A stretch of 64,000 nucleotides of DNA, taken from assembly GCA_964540765.1 (NCBI GenBank), contig CAZINW010000007.1:1-64000 (forward strand), written 5' to 3'. The notes beneath the pieces were generated by a model, which searched no databases, had not been told where the DNA came from, and saw only the letters and a list, made by a program, of their open reading frames with translations. Source of the DNA: CAZJLN01 sp964540765. GTDB taxonomy: Bacteria; Chloroflexota; Anaerolineae; Anaerolineales; Anaerolineaceae. The translations under genes were made by a program, and so were the position numbers. Every line of letters begins with the position of its first letter. The first letter of the stretch is position 1. Positions 34,068 to 43,049 of the stretch are shown here, piece after piece.

Positions 34068-35455
34068 ATCCAATGAAAGACAAAGGCCTCTCAATCTCAA
34101 TCAAAACGATCCAGCGTCGGCTTTTCCTTTTTGTCCTGCGTGTCATTGCCATCGTCCTGGTCCTCACCATCGTGATCAACCTTGTGGTTATGGCATTCCA
34201 GTTGGATCGTGAATCCCGCACTAATCCCTTTATCAGTTCTCCTGTTGCCACCACCCTTGAGGCATATTATCTCGGGCATGGTTCCTGGGAGGGTGTCGAA
34301 GCGATCTTTGACGTCAGTACCAGTTTTTCCGGGAGGTTCATGGAGGATAACTGGCAGAAAACTGTTCTTGTCAGTATGGATGATCGCATCATCCTTCCGT
34401 ATGGTGATGTTGATTCCGCCATGATTGGGTCTGTTTATCATCCTCCCGAGAATGCCTCTACTGTCACCCTTACCTCATCCGGTCGGGTGATCGGGAAATT
34501 ATATATTGAAGATACCCCCACCGCAAATTCAAGGTCACTTATCATCCGGGTGGTGCTTCCCGTTCTCCTTTTTTCTATAATTCCAGGGCTCATTGTTTTG
34601 GTCATCGGTCTGCTCTTGCTCAGGCGCCTGGTTGGCCCCCTTTCCGAAGTCATTGGTGCCACCCAGGCAGTCGCTGCAGGCGATTTAAGTGTGCGTGTAC
34701 CCGTCCACAGCCGCAATGATGATCTTCGCACCCTCTCCGACGGTTTTAATCATATGGCTGAAACCCTTGAAAGAAATGACCGCGAACGGCGTGATTTGTT
34801 TGCCGACATTGCACATGAACTTCGCACGCCCCTGACGGTCTTGCGTGGTCGCCTGGAGGGGGTCATGGATGGCGTTTACCCTCCTTCCCAGGAGGTCATC
34901 GCACCTGCCCTTACAGAGACCTATCTTCTGGAAAGACTGGTGGAAGATCTTCGTCTTCTTGCCCTTGCTGAAGCGCACCAATTGCATTTTGAAAACCAGG
35001 ATGTCGAGCTTGCGAAACACTTTCAACCCATTTTGGATCTTTTCTCTGCTCAGGCTTCCGAATTGCAGGTAACCCTCCAATTAAATTTTGAACCTGACCT
35101 GCCCCTTGTTCATGTTGATCCTCAACGTCTCGAACAGGTCATCAGCAATCTGCTTGATAATGCCCTGCGCTATGCCCCACCGGGAAGTAATATCGAATTG
35201 TCCATCCAAAAAGATTCGCAGGGTGTCGCGATTGATGTGATGGATGAAGGCCCCGGCGTTCCTGAAGATGAGCTTCCCTTGATCTTCAACCGTTTCTGGC
35301 GGGAGGAAAAATCCCGCGCCCGATCGAGCGGCGGTTCGGGATTGGGGCTTGCCATTGCCAAACAGCTTATTGAGGCACAAGGTGGGTCGATAATTGCCAG
35401 AAATTGCCCATCCGGTGGATTGGATATTTGCATCCTTTTGCCCGCCTCAGCATAA
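34064..35455 (+). CDS. sensor histidine kinase with HAMP domain
   Basis: 463 residues. Two membrane spans (about 17-43 and 165-190) enclose an extracytoplasmic sensor of about 120 residues. A HAMP domain (RRLVGPLSEVIGATQAVAAGDLSVRVP) leads to the HisKA site DIAHELRTPLT with phospho-acceptor His251. The catalytic ATPase boxes are NLLDNALRYAP (N), DEGPGVPEDELPLIFNRFWR (G1/F) and GGSGLGLAIAKQL (G2). Translationally coupled to the response regulator by a 4-base overlap. The sensor fold is not recognised. Confidence 0.94.
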   Translation: MNPMKDKGLSISIKTIQRRLFLFVLRVIAIVLVLTIVINLVVMAFQLDRESRTNPFISSPVATTLEAYYLGHGSWEGVEAIFDVSTSFSGRFMEDNWQKTVLVSMDDRIILPYGDVDSAMIGSVYHPPENASTVTLTSSGRVIGKLYIEDTPTANSRSLIIRVVLPVLLFSIIPGLIVLVIGLLLLRRLVGPLSEVIGATQAVAAGDLSVRVPVHSRNDDLRTLSDGFNHMAETLERNDRERRDLFADIAHELRTPLTVLRGRLEGVMDGVYPPSQEVIAPALTETYLLERLVEDLRLLALAEAHQLHFENQDVELAKHFQPILDLFSAQASELQVTLQLNFEPDLPLVHVDPQRLEQVISNLLDNALRYAPPGSNIELSIQKDSQGVAIDVMDEGPGVPEDELPLIFNRFWREEKSRARSSGGSGLGLAIAKQLIEAQGGSIIARNCPSGGLDICILLPASA

Positions 35456-35804
35456 ACATCAGCAGGTTTCCAACCTGATGGTCACCTTTCCAAAGCCACG
35501 TGTAGGTCACGTTTATTTATCCCCAGTTCATTTCGGGGGTCAACGTGACTATTGCATCCCCATAAAATTTTACCGCGTGTGGGGAAGGTTCGTGCACTTC
35601 GACCCCCTCCGCCAACTCTCCCCTATGTCAGTTGCCAGTCTTCGGTCTTTAGTCGTAAATCCTGACTTGTCAAAGACTAAAGATTTCATTTGACTATCCG
35701 CCTACAAGACTATCAGGCTTTTTTTGCTTTGAGCTTTCAGCTTGCGTATGCTTTTCAAATTTCGCTTACAATTAAAGCAACCACCATAAATAAGGACTCT
35801 GCCC
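35456..35804. other. spacer after the two-component genes
   Basis: Contains the terminator at 35646-35690 and a shorter GCCT/AGGC hairpin followed by seven Ts near 35700-35724. No gene is supported here. Confidence 0.55.
35646..35690 (+). terminator. terminator of the exporter/two-component operon
   Basis: TCTTTAGTC (35646-35654) pairs perfectly with GACTAAAGA (35675-35683) and is followed by TTTCATTT. A second short hairpin with a T7 tract just downstream could act as backup. Confidence 0.6.
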
Positions 35805-37598
35805 ATGCCTACGAACCCCAAACCCATTCCTGACCATATCTTCGGTGACCTGGATCAGCCCGAAAACAGTGCCCCCTGGCTGCTCACGCGCAACCGCGGC
35901 ATCCATCACCATTACTGCAAAATACCCCTCAACCCCGCACCCGGGGATGCCATCCGCCTTTACGCCACCGCCAGCGACGACCAGCCCTTTACGCATGTGG
36001 ACCTCTGGTATTCCACCGATGAATGGCACACGCAGCACCAGCTCCCCTTTGCCAAAGCCGACCTGACCTGGGATACCCTGCACTGGGGTTGGATCCAAAC
36101 CTGGGATCTGACGCTCCCGCCCCAAACCGACGGCACTATGCTGCGCTACAAAATCGGCGCACATCTTGCTTGCGGGGATAAATGGACCTTTGCGGACAAT
36201 CAAAGCCGCACCCGCTCAAGCGCCACCCATTTTTCCCTCTGGTATGCTGAAAACCACTTCCCCACCTGGGCAAAGCATGTCATTGTCTACCAGGTCTTCG
36301 TCGACCGCTTTCACCCCGGCGAAGGACGTTCCTGGTTGCAAACCACAAATTTGATGCAGCCCTTCGGTGGCACGCTGCGAGGCGTTGCAGAACACCTGGA
36401 ATACATCAAGGGCATGGGCTTCAACGCCATCTGGCTGACGCCCATCTTCGCCAGCCCCTCACACCACGGCTATGACATCAGCAATTATCTCAAAATCAAC
36501 CCGCGTTTTGGCAGCCTGGCTGATTTTGACGCCCTCATTGCGCGAGCCCACCACCTCGGCATGCGGGTCATCCTTGACTTTGTCGCCAATCACTGCTCCA
36601 ACCAGCATCCGGCTTTCATTGATGCCCTCATAGACCCTGCCAGCCCCACCCATGACTGGTTCACCTGGAAGCCCTGGCCCGAATACAAGTGCTACTACCA
36701 TGTGCGCGAAATGCCGGAATTGGACCTGCACTATGGCAGACCGGCGCGTCAATACCTGCTGGGCGTTGCCCAATACTGGCTCAAGCGCGGCGTGGACGGC
36801 TTCCGCCTGGATTATGCTCATGGTCCGGAGCAGGATTTCTGGGTTGACTTTCAGCGCGCCTGCCGCCAGGTCAATCCTGACTGCTGGACCTTTGGAGAGA
36901 TCGTCCAGCCAGCGGATCGCCAGGCAAGCTTCGCCGGCGGCATTGATGGCTCGCTCGATTTCCTGCTCTGCCAGGCACTGCGCCTCACCTTCGCTCAGCA
37001 GACCTGGCACCTCTCCAGGCTGGCTGGATTCCTGCAGGCTCACCTGCACTATTACCCTGAGGGTTTCAGCCTGCCTGCTTTCATCGACAACCATGACATG
37101 AACCGCTTCCTCTTTGCTGCTCATGAGGATATGCGCTTGCTCAAAATGGCGCTGTTGCTGCTCTACTTCCTGCCAGGTCCCCCGGTGGTCTACTATGGCA
37201 CGGAAGTGGGTCTCTCCCAAAACCGATCCATCCATGACCGTGGTGCGCATGGCTTTGATGAAGCCCGCCTGCCGATGGATTGGGGTAACCCCACGCATGG
37301 CAGCTTATCTGATCTGCTTGCGAAACTGGCAGAAATACGAACTGGTTTTGGGGATGGTGAGATCCATGTGCGTCATTGTGATGAAGAGAGTATGATCCTG
37401 CAGCGGGGGGAGGGGGCGCGCGCCCAGTGGCTCCTGCTGAACCGTTCCGACCAGGAGCTGGAATTATCCCTGGCAGAGCTGGGGTCCACAGGATGGGTCG
37501 ACGGGCTCACCGGCAAAGAAATCACGCTGATGGATGAGCACCTAAGCCTGTCCATGCCTGCCAAAACGGGTATCCTCTTGATTAAATCGCAGGGCTGA
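35805..37598 (+). CDS. GH13 alpha-glycosidase, neopullulanase/cyclomaltodextrinase type
   Basis: 597 residues. An N-terminal beta-sandwich domain (about 20-150: AIRLYATASDDQPFTHVDLWYSTDEWHTQ region) precedes the GH13 barrel. The four conserved regions are visible: DFVANHC (I), GFRLDYAHG with nucleophile Asp336 (II), FGEIVQ with acid Glu365 (III) and FIDNHDM with Asp431 (IV). VYQVFVDRF and WLTPIFASPSHHGYDISNY are typical of the GH13_20 group. There is no signal peptide, so it acts on imported maltodextrins or cyclodextrins, matching the mal importer 8 kb upstream. AAGGA precedes the ATG. Confidence 0.92.
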   Translation: MPTNPKPIPDHIFGDLDQPENSAPWLLTRNRGIHHHYCKIPLNPAPGDAIRLYATASDDQPFTHVDLWYSTDEWHTQHQLPFAKADLTWDTLHWGWIQTWDLTLPPQTDGTMLRYKIGAHLACGDKWTFADNQSRTRSSATHFSLWYAENHFPTWAKHVIVYQVFVDRFHPGEGRSWLQTTNLMQPFGGTLRGVAEHLEYIKGMGFNAIWLTPIFASPSHHGYDISNYLKINPRFGSLADFDALIARAHHLGMRVILDFVANHCSNQHPAFIDALIDPASPTHDWFTWKPWPEYKCYYHVREMPELDLHYGRPARQYLLGVAQYWLKRGVDGFRLDYAHGPEQDFWVDFQRACRQVNPDCWTFGEIVQPADRQASFAGGIDGSLDFLLCQALRLTFAQQTWHLSRLAGFLQAHLHYYPEGFSLPAFIDNHDMNRFLFAAHEDMRLLKMALLLLYFLPGPPVVYYGTEVGLSQNRSIHDRGAHGFDEARLPMDWGNPTHGSLSDLLAKLAEIRTGFGDGEIHVRHCDEESMILQRGEGARAQWLLLNRSDQELELSLAELGSTGWVDGLTGKEITLMDEHLSLSMPAKTGILLIKSQG

Positions 37599-37748
37599 TG
37601 ATCTTGCGTATGGATAAGATTCCCAACAAGGGTGAAGGATGACCGTGCTGTGAGAGAGTCTTTCTGGTTTACCACGGGTCAAATGATTTGAGAGAATATC
37701 GCATGGGTTGATATATAATACGGTCTTGGAAAGTGACCTGGTGTGCTG

Positions 37749-39068
37749 ATGCGTTTCACGATCAACCTGAAGCAGTTCATGCAGATACTCCCGCAGGATG
37801 ATGTTCATCCTGCAGTTGCCAGGTTGTTTAAGCACAATTTCACCGTCAATTTTCTAGATAATGCGATCTGGATGTTTGGGGACAACTTCAGCTCCATCTC
37901 CACCATCCTGCCTGTTTTTGTCTCCACCTTGACGGATTCCCCCATCATCTTGGGTCTGATCCCTGCCATCATTAACGCTGGCTGGTTCCTGCCGCAGCTT
38001 TTCATGGCAAACAGGGTACAGCACTCACCCAGCCGATTTGCGCTTGCCAGGAAACTTGCACTGTTCGAGCGCGTGCCCTATATCTTTTTTCCCATCCTGG
38101 CTTTGATGATCAACCGCATCCCAACCCCCGCGGTTCTCTGGATCTTTATCATTTTGATCATCTGGCGCGGGCTTGCCTCCGGACTGACAGCCCTTCCCTG
38201 GCAGATGGTGATTGCTGCTGTCATTCCGATGAGCCATCGCAGCCGTTTCTTTGGCGTTTCCAGGCTTGCCGGGCAGGTGTTGGGCGTCGTCGGTTCAGCT
38301 GTGGCAGCACTCATCTTCGATCGAATGGCATATCCCTATAATTATGCACTGTGTTTCCTTATCGGCTTTCTTGCCATTTCCGTATCATACATTTTCTTTG
38401 CGATGAGCAAGGACCCCAAAGCGGAGGACGCATCCTCACAGGATCAAATCTCACCTGAACCCGCCCCTGAAAATAACTGGGCATCCTACAAGACCATTCT
38501 CAAGCAGGATCTCAATTTCCGCAATTACCTTGCCAGCCGTTCGTGCTACTTCATCGGCAATATGGCCAGCGGATTTTTGGCGGTCTACGGCATCCAGAAA
38601 TTTGCCCTCTCGGAGAGCCAGGCTGCCATCTTCACCGGGCTGATCTTCGCCAGTGGCATTGCGGGCTATGCGCTGTGGGGTTCCGTTGGAGACAGGATCG
38701 GTCCCAGGCGGATCATGCTCGTCTCCTGCTTGGTTTGGATCGCAGCATTGGCAGTTGCTATGGTTGCCTCTTCATTCTGGTTCTATTACCTGGTCTTTTT
38801 GCTGCTCGGACTGGCAAGCGCAGGGTTTAACCTTGGGGATCTGGTGTTGGTGATGGAGTTGGGCAGGGAAGAGCAGCAGGCAACTTACCTGGGTCTTGCA
38901 AGGAGTCTGCCGGGGATTTTCCTCCTGGTGGCACCCATTTTTGCCGGTTGGATCGTGGGTAAAACCAGCTACCCCTTTATGTTCGGACTGGCTATTGCCT
39001 TCAGCGTCCTGTCTTTTGCCTTTATGCTCAGGGTCAAAGATCGGCAAAGGATCTACAGATCAGAATGA
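37749..39068 (+). CDS. MFS transporter
   Basis: About 440 residues; I use ATG 37749 with GGTG upstream, an in-frame GTG lies 6 bases earlier. Twelve membrane helices in two halves are expected, with a charged cytoplasmic linker in the middle (MSKDPKAEDASSQDQISPEPAPENNW). The loop between helices 2 and 3 has no canonical A motif; GDRIGPRRIML occurs in the second half. Substrate unknown. It follows the glycosidase by 150 bases and precedes an SIS sugar-phosphate enzyme, so sugar or sugar-derivative transport is a reasonable guess only. Confidence 0.85.
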   Translation: MRFTINLKQFMQILPQDDVHPAVARLFKHNFTVNFLDNAIWMFGDNFSSISTILPVFVSTLTDSPIILGLIPAIINAGWFLPQLFMANRVQHSPSRFALARKLALFERVPYIFFPILALMINRIPTPAVLWIFIILIIWRGLASGLTALPWQMVIAAVIPMSHRSRFFGVSRLAGQVLGVVGSAVAALIFDRMAYPYNYALCFLIGFLAISVSYIFFAMSKDPKAEDASSQDQISPEPAPENNWASYKTILKQDLNFRNYLASRSCYFIGNMASGFLAVYGIQKFALSESQAAIFTGLIFASGIAGYALWGSVGDRIGPRRIMLVSCLVWIAALAVAMVASSFWFYYLVFLLLGLASAGFNLGDLVLVMELGREEQQATYLGLARSLPGIFLLVAPIFAGWIVGKTSYPFMFGLAIAFSVLSFAFMLRVKDRQRIYRSE

Positions 39069-39153
39069 AAGACATGGTTTCATTGATCACACCCACGCAG
39101 CTTCATGCGAACCCTGATAAAATCAGCGCTGAGATCAGGAAAAGAGGAATAAA

Positions 39154-40194
39154 ATGACACAATCGATATTACAGCAGGAGATCATGCAGCAGCCGGCGGT
39201 GATCGAAGGTCTTATCCATGCCGAGCGTGAGCGGGTGAAAAAGCTTGCCAGCCAGTTCAAAGGGCGCTTTAAATACGTTTTGATCGCTGCCAGAGGTACA
39301 TCCGATAATGCTGCCCGTTATGCACAGTACCTCTTTCAAATCAACAACCACATTCCCGTATCCCTGGCGACACCCTCGGTGTTCTCTGTCTACCAGCAGC
39401 CGCCCGTGCTGGATGAAGCCCTGGTGCTGGCAATCTCCCAGTCCGGCAAATCTCCCGATATCATTTCGGTGATTGAAGAGGGCAGGCGGCAAGGGAGACC
39501 GACGCTGGCGCTCACCAATGATCCCGACTCACCCCTGGCGGGAGCAGCGGATGCGGTTATACCACTGCATGCGGGTGAGGAGAAAGCCATTGCTGCCACC
39601 AAGACCTACACAGCCTCTCTGACCGCGGTGGCACTGCTCTCTTATGCCATGGCAGGGGCTGAAAGCATGCTGACTGAGATGGTCAAACTACCGGGTTGGA
39701 TTGATCAGACGCTTGCCAGCACGCTGTCGCTCATCGGACGCATGGAGCGTTATACCTTCGTGGAACGCGGCGTGGTCATCGGGCGCGGCTATAACTATTG
39801 CACAGCCTTCGAGGTGGCGCTGAAGATCAAGGAGTTGACCGGCATCACCACTGTGCCCTATTCAAGCGCCGACTTCCTGCACGGACCAATCACCACCGTT
39901 CACCAGGGCTATCCTGTCATTGCCATCTCCCAGCGTGGGGTGGTGCATGCGGATATGCTCGATATGATCAAAAAGGTGCGGGTTTTGGGTGCGGACCTGG
40001 TGGTCATCTCGGATGACCCGCAGGCTTGCGAGCAGGCCCAGTTTGCCATGCCCACGCCTGAGGGCATCCCGGAATGGCTTTCGCCGGTGGCAAATGCTGT
40101 GCCCGGTCAGATCCTCGGCTGGCAGATCGCACTACAAAAAGGGCTGGACCCGGATAGACCAAAAGGCTTGAGCAAAGTGACGGAGACGGTTTAA
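39154..40194 (+). CDS. double-SIS amino-sugar-phosphate isomerase/deaminase
   Basis: 346 residues. First SIS domain: YVLIAARGTSDNAARYAQYLF, LAISQSGKSPDIISVI and ALTNDPDSPLAGAADAVI. Second: VVIGRGYNYCTAFEVALKIKELTGITTVPYSSADFLHGP. The S-A-D-F-L-H-G-P stretch matches the isomerase half of GlmS and the GlmS-like NagB-II and AgaS proteins, which deaminate or isomerise glucosamine- or galactosamine-phosphates. The glutaminase half of GlmS is absent, so deamination is more likely than synthesis. AGAGGAATAAA precedes the ATG. Confidence 0.85.
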   Translation: MTQSILQQEIMQQPAVIEGLIHAERERVKKLASQFKGRFKYVLIAARGTSDNAARYAQYLFQINNHIPVSLATPSVFSVYQQPPVLDEALVLAISQSGKSPDIISVIEEGRRQGRPTLALTNDPDSPLAGAADAVIPLHAGEEKAIAATKTYTASLTAVALLSYAMAGAESMLTEMVKLPGWIDQTLASTLSLIGRMERYTFVERGVVIGRGYNYCTAFEVALKIKELTGITTVPYSSADFLHGPITTVHQGYPVIAISQRGVVHADMLDMIKKVRVLGADLVVISDDPQACEQAQFAMPTPEGIPEWLSPVANAVPGQILGWQIALQKGLDPDRPKGLSKVTETV

Positions 40195-40238
40195 GTATTT
40201 GAAAGTCGGAAGCTAAAAGCTGAAAGGAAAAGACGTAG

Positions 40239-40260
40239 GGGCAAGCCTCTGTGCTTGCCC
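40239..40260. repeat. short GC-rich palindrome
   Basis: GGGCAAGC (40239-40246) pairs with GCTTGCCC (40253-40260). Short GGGCA/TGCCC hairpins of this style are dispersed intergenic repeats in many bacteria. It follows the SIS gene and could also aid termination, but no T-run follows. Confidence 0.4.
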
Positions 40261-40307
40261 TCCCCATCCCAGACGAGATCAGGATCGTGGAGGAGTGACG
40301 TTGTTAC

Positions 40308-40365
40308 TGCGAGGGACGAAGCAGTCTCAAGTATTGAGATATGAGATTGCTTCACTTCGTTCGCA
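40308..40365. repeat. imperfect inverted repeat, REP-like
   Basis: TGCGAGGGACGAAGCAGTCT faces AGATTGCTTCACTTCGTTCG-CA around a short centre. The GAAGCA...TGCTTC core with TGCGAG/CTTCGTTCGCA arms is the pattern of a dispersed intergenic repeat (REP/MITE-like). Confidence 0.5.
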
Positions 40366-40465
40366 CCGCGCAGCATCCCCTCGCTCCGCTCTGCTTGCCC
40401 TTACCTAACCGCCCGGTCAAATGTTGATGTAAAATTAATGAGTGTAGATATCGGAAGGAGTTGCC

Positions 40466-41614
40466 ATGCAAAATTTATTGGACTATCTGGAGTGGCGTGG
40501 AGATTTAAGTTTTGCGCGCGACTGCTTTAATGAAGTTGATAATTTGATATTTTCTGTCCTTGCATATTTGGATTTTGAGGAGATTGTCCCGGGAGGGACA
40601 GATGGGGGATCAATTCCACTTTTGGAAGCGGCGGAACAATTAAGAAACACGAAGGATAAACCTTCCTCCGTGATCACCAAGTCATTTTTTGCCCAGCTTC
40701 CAACACTATTGGTAAAAGCAGCACAGTCAACCCGTTACCGGGATATCAAATTATCCAATTTTGTAAATCAAGTGGATTATGAACGATCAGAGCAGTTTTC
40801 TGCTGTCGTGTTTTCGATGAGCGATGAGTTGCATTTTTTGGCTTTCCGGGGTACTGATGATACTCTCGCCGGATGGAAAGAGGATTTGCAGATGAGCTTT
40901 ATGGATGAAGTGCAGGCGCAGAAACTGGCGGCAATTTACTTGAAAAGCGTTATTGCCAGCTTGCCGGGGAGTTTCTATCTTGGCGGTCATTCCAAGGGAG
41001 GCAACCTGGCTGTTTTTGCAGCATCCCAGGCAAGCGAAGAAATGCGGGATCGGATCTTGGGTATTTATAATAACGACGGGCCTGGATTTCAAACGAATAT
41101 CATTCAGAGTGCAGGGTATCAAAGTATATTAGGCAAAATCAATACATTGATACCCAGATCCTCGGTAGTGGGTATGCTGTTGGAGCATATCGAAGATTAC
41201 AAGGTGGTTGGCAGCTATGAAACTGGCATCATGCAGCATAATGCTTTTTCCTGGAAAGTAAAAGGCGCAAATTTCGTTTATGAGGAGGGATTATCCAAGA
41301 GCAGCCTTAATATCAATACTGCAGTAAGGGCATGGCTTGATCAGCTTCCATTTGAGCAAAGAGCAATATTTGTAGAGGCGCTTTTCGAAATTCTACAGGC
41401 GACTGGCGCCAGGACTGTCAGAGAGTTATCGCAAGAAATGCTGGCCAGTTCGAATGCGATGATCAAGACCTATAAAAATTTAGATCCCCAGACGCAATCA
41501 CATTTGAAAAATGTGATTGAAATATTCTTTGCGGAAAGTCAAAAAGCGTTGAGACGATCAATCAGTAAGGAATTTAACTTATTGATTTCGAAAAGAATGC
41601 CGAGAAAAAAATAA
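40466..41614 (+). CDS. Mbeg1-like (DUF2974) lipase-fold protein
   Basis: 382 residues. FLAFRGTDDTLAGWKEDLQMSF and YLGGHSKGGNLAVFAA (Ser in G-H-S-K-G, near 174) followed by GIYNNDGPGFQ are the marks of the Mbeg1-like/DUF2974 family, a lipase_3-like alpha/beta hydrolase. No signal peptide; probably cytosolic. GGAAGGAG precedes the ATG. The family's substrate is not established. It stands alone with its own terminator. Confidence 0.85.
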   Translation: MQNLLDYLEWRGDLSFARDCFNEVDNLIFSVLAYLDFEEIVPGGTDGGSIPLLEAAEQLRNTKDKPSSVITKSFFAQLPTLLVKAAQSTRYRDIKLSNFVNQVDYERSEQFSAVVFSMSDELHFLAFRGTDDTLAGWKEDLQMSFMDEVQAQKLAAIYLKSVIASLPGSFYLGGHSKGGNLAVFAASQASEEMRDRILGIYNNDGPGFQTNIIQSAGYQSILGKINTLIPRSSVVGMLLEHIEDYKVVGSYETGIMQHNAFSWKVKGANFVYEEGLSKSSLNINTAVRAWLDQLPFEQRAIFVEALFEILQATGARTVRELSQEMLASSNAMIKTYKNLDPQTQSHLKNVIEIFFAESQKALRRSISKEFNLLISKRMPRKK

Positions 41615-41638
41615 AAATCGAAACAGAAGGATTCCAGC

Positions 41639-41664
41639 ATGCACTACCTTTTAGTGCATTTTTC
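41639..41664 (+). terminator. terminator of the Mbeg1-like gene
   Basis: ATGCACTA (41639-41646) pairs with TAGTGCAT (41652-41659), followed by TTTTCT. It ends just before the arsR promoter. Confidence 0.7.
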
Positions 41665-41668
41665 TCCC

Positions 41669-41722
41669 TTGACAAATAGACAATCATCTATATAATATCA
41701 TATAGAAGATTATCTATATGAT
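41669..41722 (+). promoter_or_regulatory. arsR promoter with overlapping operator
   Basis: TTGACA (41669-41674), 16-bp spacer, TATAAT (41691-41696): both consensus hexamers are perfect. ATCATATAG (41697-41705) and CTATATGAT (41714-41722) form a perfect 9-8-9 inverted repeat that starts at the -10 element and covers the arsR start codon. Binding of ArsR here would block transcription; arsenite would release it. Confidence 0.75.
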
Positions 41723-42047
41723 AAACTCGAATCCGGTTGAATTCGCCAAAGCGCTGGCTGATCAGACCCGCCAGAAGATCATGCACCTATGCTGCTGCGA
41801 GTGGGTTTCGGTCAGCGACATTGTCGGGCAGCTCAACGTCACCCAACCGACGGTCTCATACCACCTGGCGGTGTTGCGAGAGGCTGGTCTCGTCAGCGTC
41901 CGTGAGGAAGGCAGACAGACCTTCTACAGGCTTAACCAGGATTGGATCGCCTCCTGTTGTGGGCAGCTTGTGGTTCGATTTGCACCCGGCACGGATACTG
42001 CCGAAGCCGTCAGGACGGTCAAACTCGTCGTCAGACCTGAGCCTTAA
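41718..42047 (+). CDS. arsR: ArsR-family metalloregulator
   Basis: 109 residues. The winged helix is typical of ArsR/SmtB: FAKALADQTRQKIMHLCCCEWVSVSDIVGQLNVTQPTVSYHLAVLREAGLVSVREEGRQTFYRL. The LCCCEW triplet of cysteines lies in the helix where ArsR proteins bind arsenite (CxC-type), and a second CC (SCCG) follows near 80. The ATG lies inside the operator, so the leader is only about 14 bases and the ribosome site (AGAAGA) is weak. The methyltransferase gene follows 84 bases downstream, which points to arsenic sensing and autoregulation. Confidence 0.9.
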   Translation: MINSNPVEFAKALADQTRQKIMHLCCCEWVSVSDIVGQLNVTQPTVSYHLAVLREAGLVSVREEGRQTFYRLNQDWIASCCGQLVVRFAPGTDTAEAVRTVKLVVRPEP

Positions 42048-42130
42048 CGTATTCTGGAATGTCAGCTGCCGCTCGCATCCCAAAAATATTAATAAATTAT
42101 ATAGACACATACCTATACAAGGAGAATATC

Positions 42131-42934
42131 ATGATCAACCCAACCAATACACACAAGAGAGTACAGCACCACTATGCAGAATTCGCCCGTACGAGCAGTT
42201 CGTGTTGTGCTCCACAGAACACGCTTTACCCGGCTGAGACCCTGCAGGCATTGCCGGCTGATATTGCCAGCTTTACCGCTGGCAGTGGGGATCCAATCAC
42301 CCTGGCGGATCTGCAGCCCGGTGAAACAGTGCTTGACCTTGGCTCGGGCGGCGGATTGGACTGCTTCCTGGCTGCCCGCCGGGTCGGCGATAGCGGGCAT
42401 GTCATTGGCGTGGACATGACCCCTGAGATGCTCAAGCGTGCCCGCCAGGGTGCGCAGCGCCTGGGTCTCAAAAACGTGGAGTTCCGCGAGGGTTTTCTTG
42501 AAGCCCTGCCGGTCGATGATACAAGCGTTGACGTTGTGATCTCGAACTGCGTCGTCAACCTCTCACCCGATAAATCGCAGGTGTTCCGTGAGATCTTCCG
42601 GGTGTTGAAGCCTGGAGGTCGATTATCCGTCTCGGACATAGTAACCAACCGCCCAGTCCCACAAGAGCGACGCGAGGACAACTTGGACTGGTGCGGCTGC
42701 ACCTCGGGTGCCCTGCCAGTTCAGGAGTACGCCGAGGAGTTGCACAAGGTCGGCTTCGTGGATATCAAACTCCAACCCGACCTCGAAGTGGCCAGATTGG
42801 CAGTTGAGAGCGGTCAATTCCAGGCTCCGGAGGGTGTAACAAAAGAAGAAACTTTCCAGACATTGGACAATTGGGAGCAATGTGAGCGGAACGTGTTCCT
42901 GCCACACCTGATCTCCGCCCGCAAGCCGGCTTGA
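42131..42934 (+). CDS. arsM: arsenite S-adenosylmethionine methyltransferase
   Basis: 267 residues from ATG 42131 (AAGGAG upstream). The SAM-binding core is VLDLGSGGGLDCFLAA and VIGVDMTPEMLKRAR. Cysteines at the positions used by ArsM to hold As(III) are seen: SSSCC near 23, SNCVVNLSPDK in the middle and DWCGCTSGAL. The enzyme methylates arsenite to volatile or less bound species. Together with ArsR this is a minimal arsenic-response operon; no ArsB, ArsC or Acr3 is nearby. Confidence 0.92.
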   Translation: MINPTNTHKRVQHHYAEFARTSSSCCAPQNTLYPAETLQALPADIASFTAGSGDPITLADLQPGETVLDLGSGGGLDCFLAARRVGDSGHVIGVDMTPEMLKRARQGAQRLGLKNVEFREGFLEALPVDDTSVDVVISNCVVNLSPDKSQVFREIFRVLKPGGRLSVSDIVTNRPVPQERREDNLDWCGCTSGALPVQEYAEELHKVGFVDIKLQPDLEVARLAVESGQFQAPEGVTKEETFQTLDNWEQCERNVFLPHLISARKPA

Positions 42935-43049
42935 CCATCGCCAAAATCTTGGCGGGGCAGGGTAGGGTGATTGATTGGGGATTGGATGGTGTGTGGAGCA
43001 TGAGTTTGATTTTGTCCTCCCCTCTCACCCAACCCGCTGCCAGTATGGG

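Noticed and set aside
36459..37298. 279-codon minus-strand frame opposite the GH13 gene
   Set aside because: Antisense shadow of a GC-rich coding gene that carries all four GH13 motifs.
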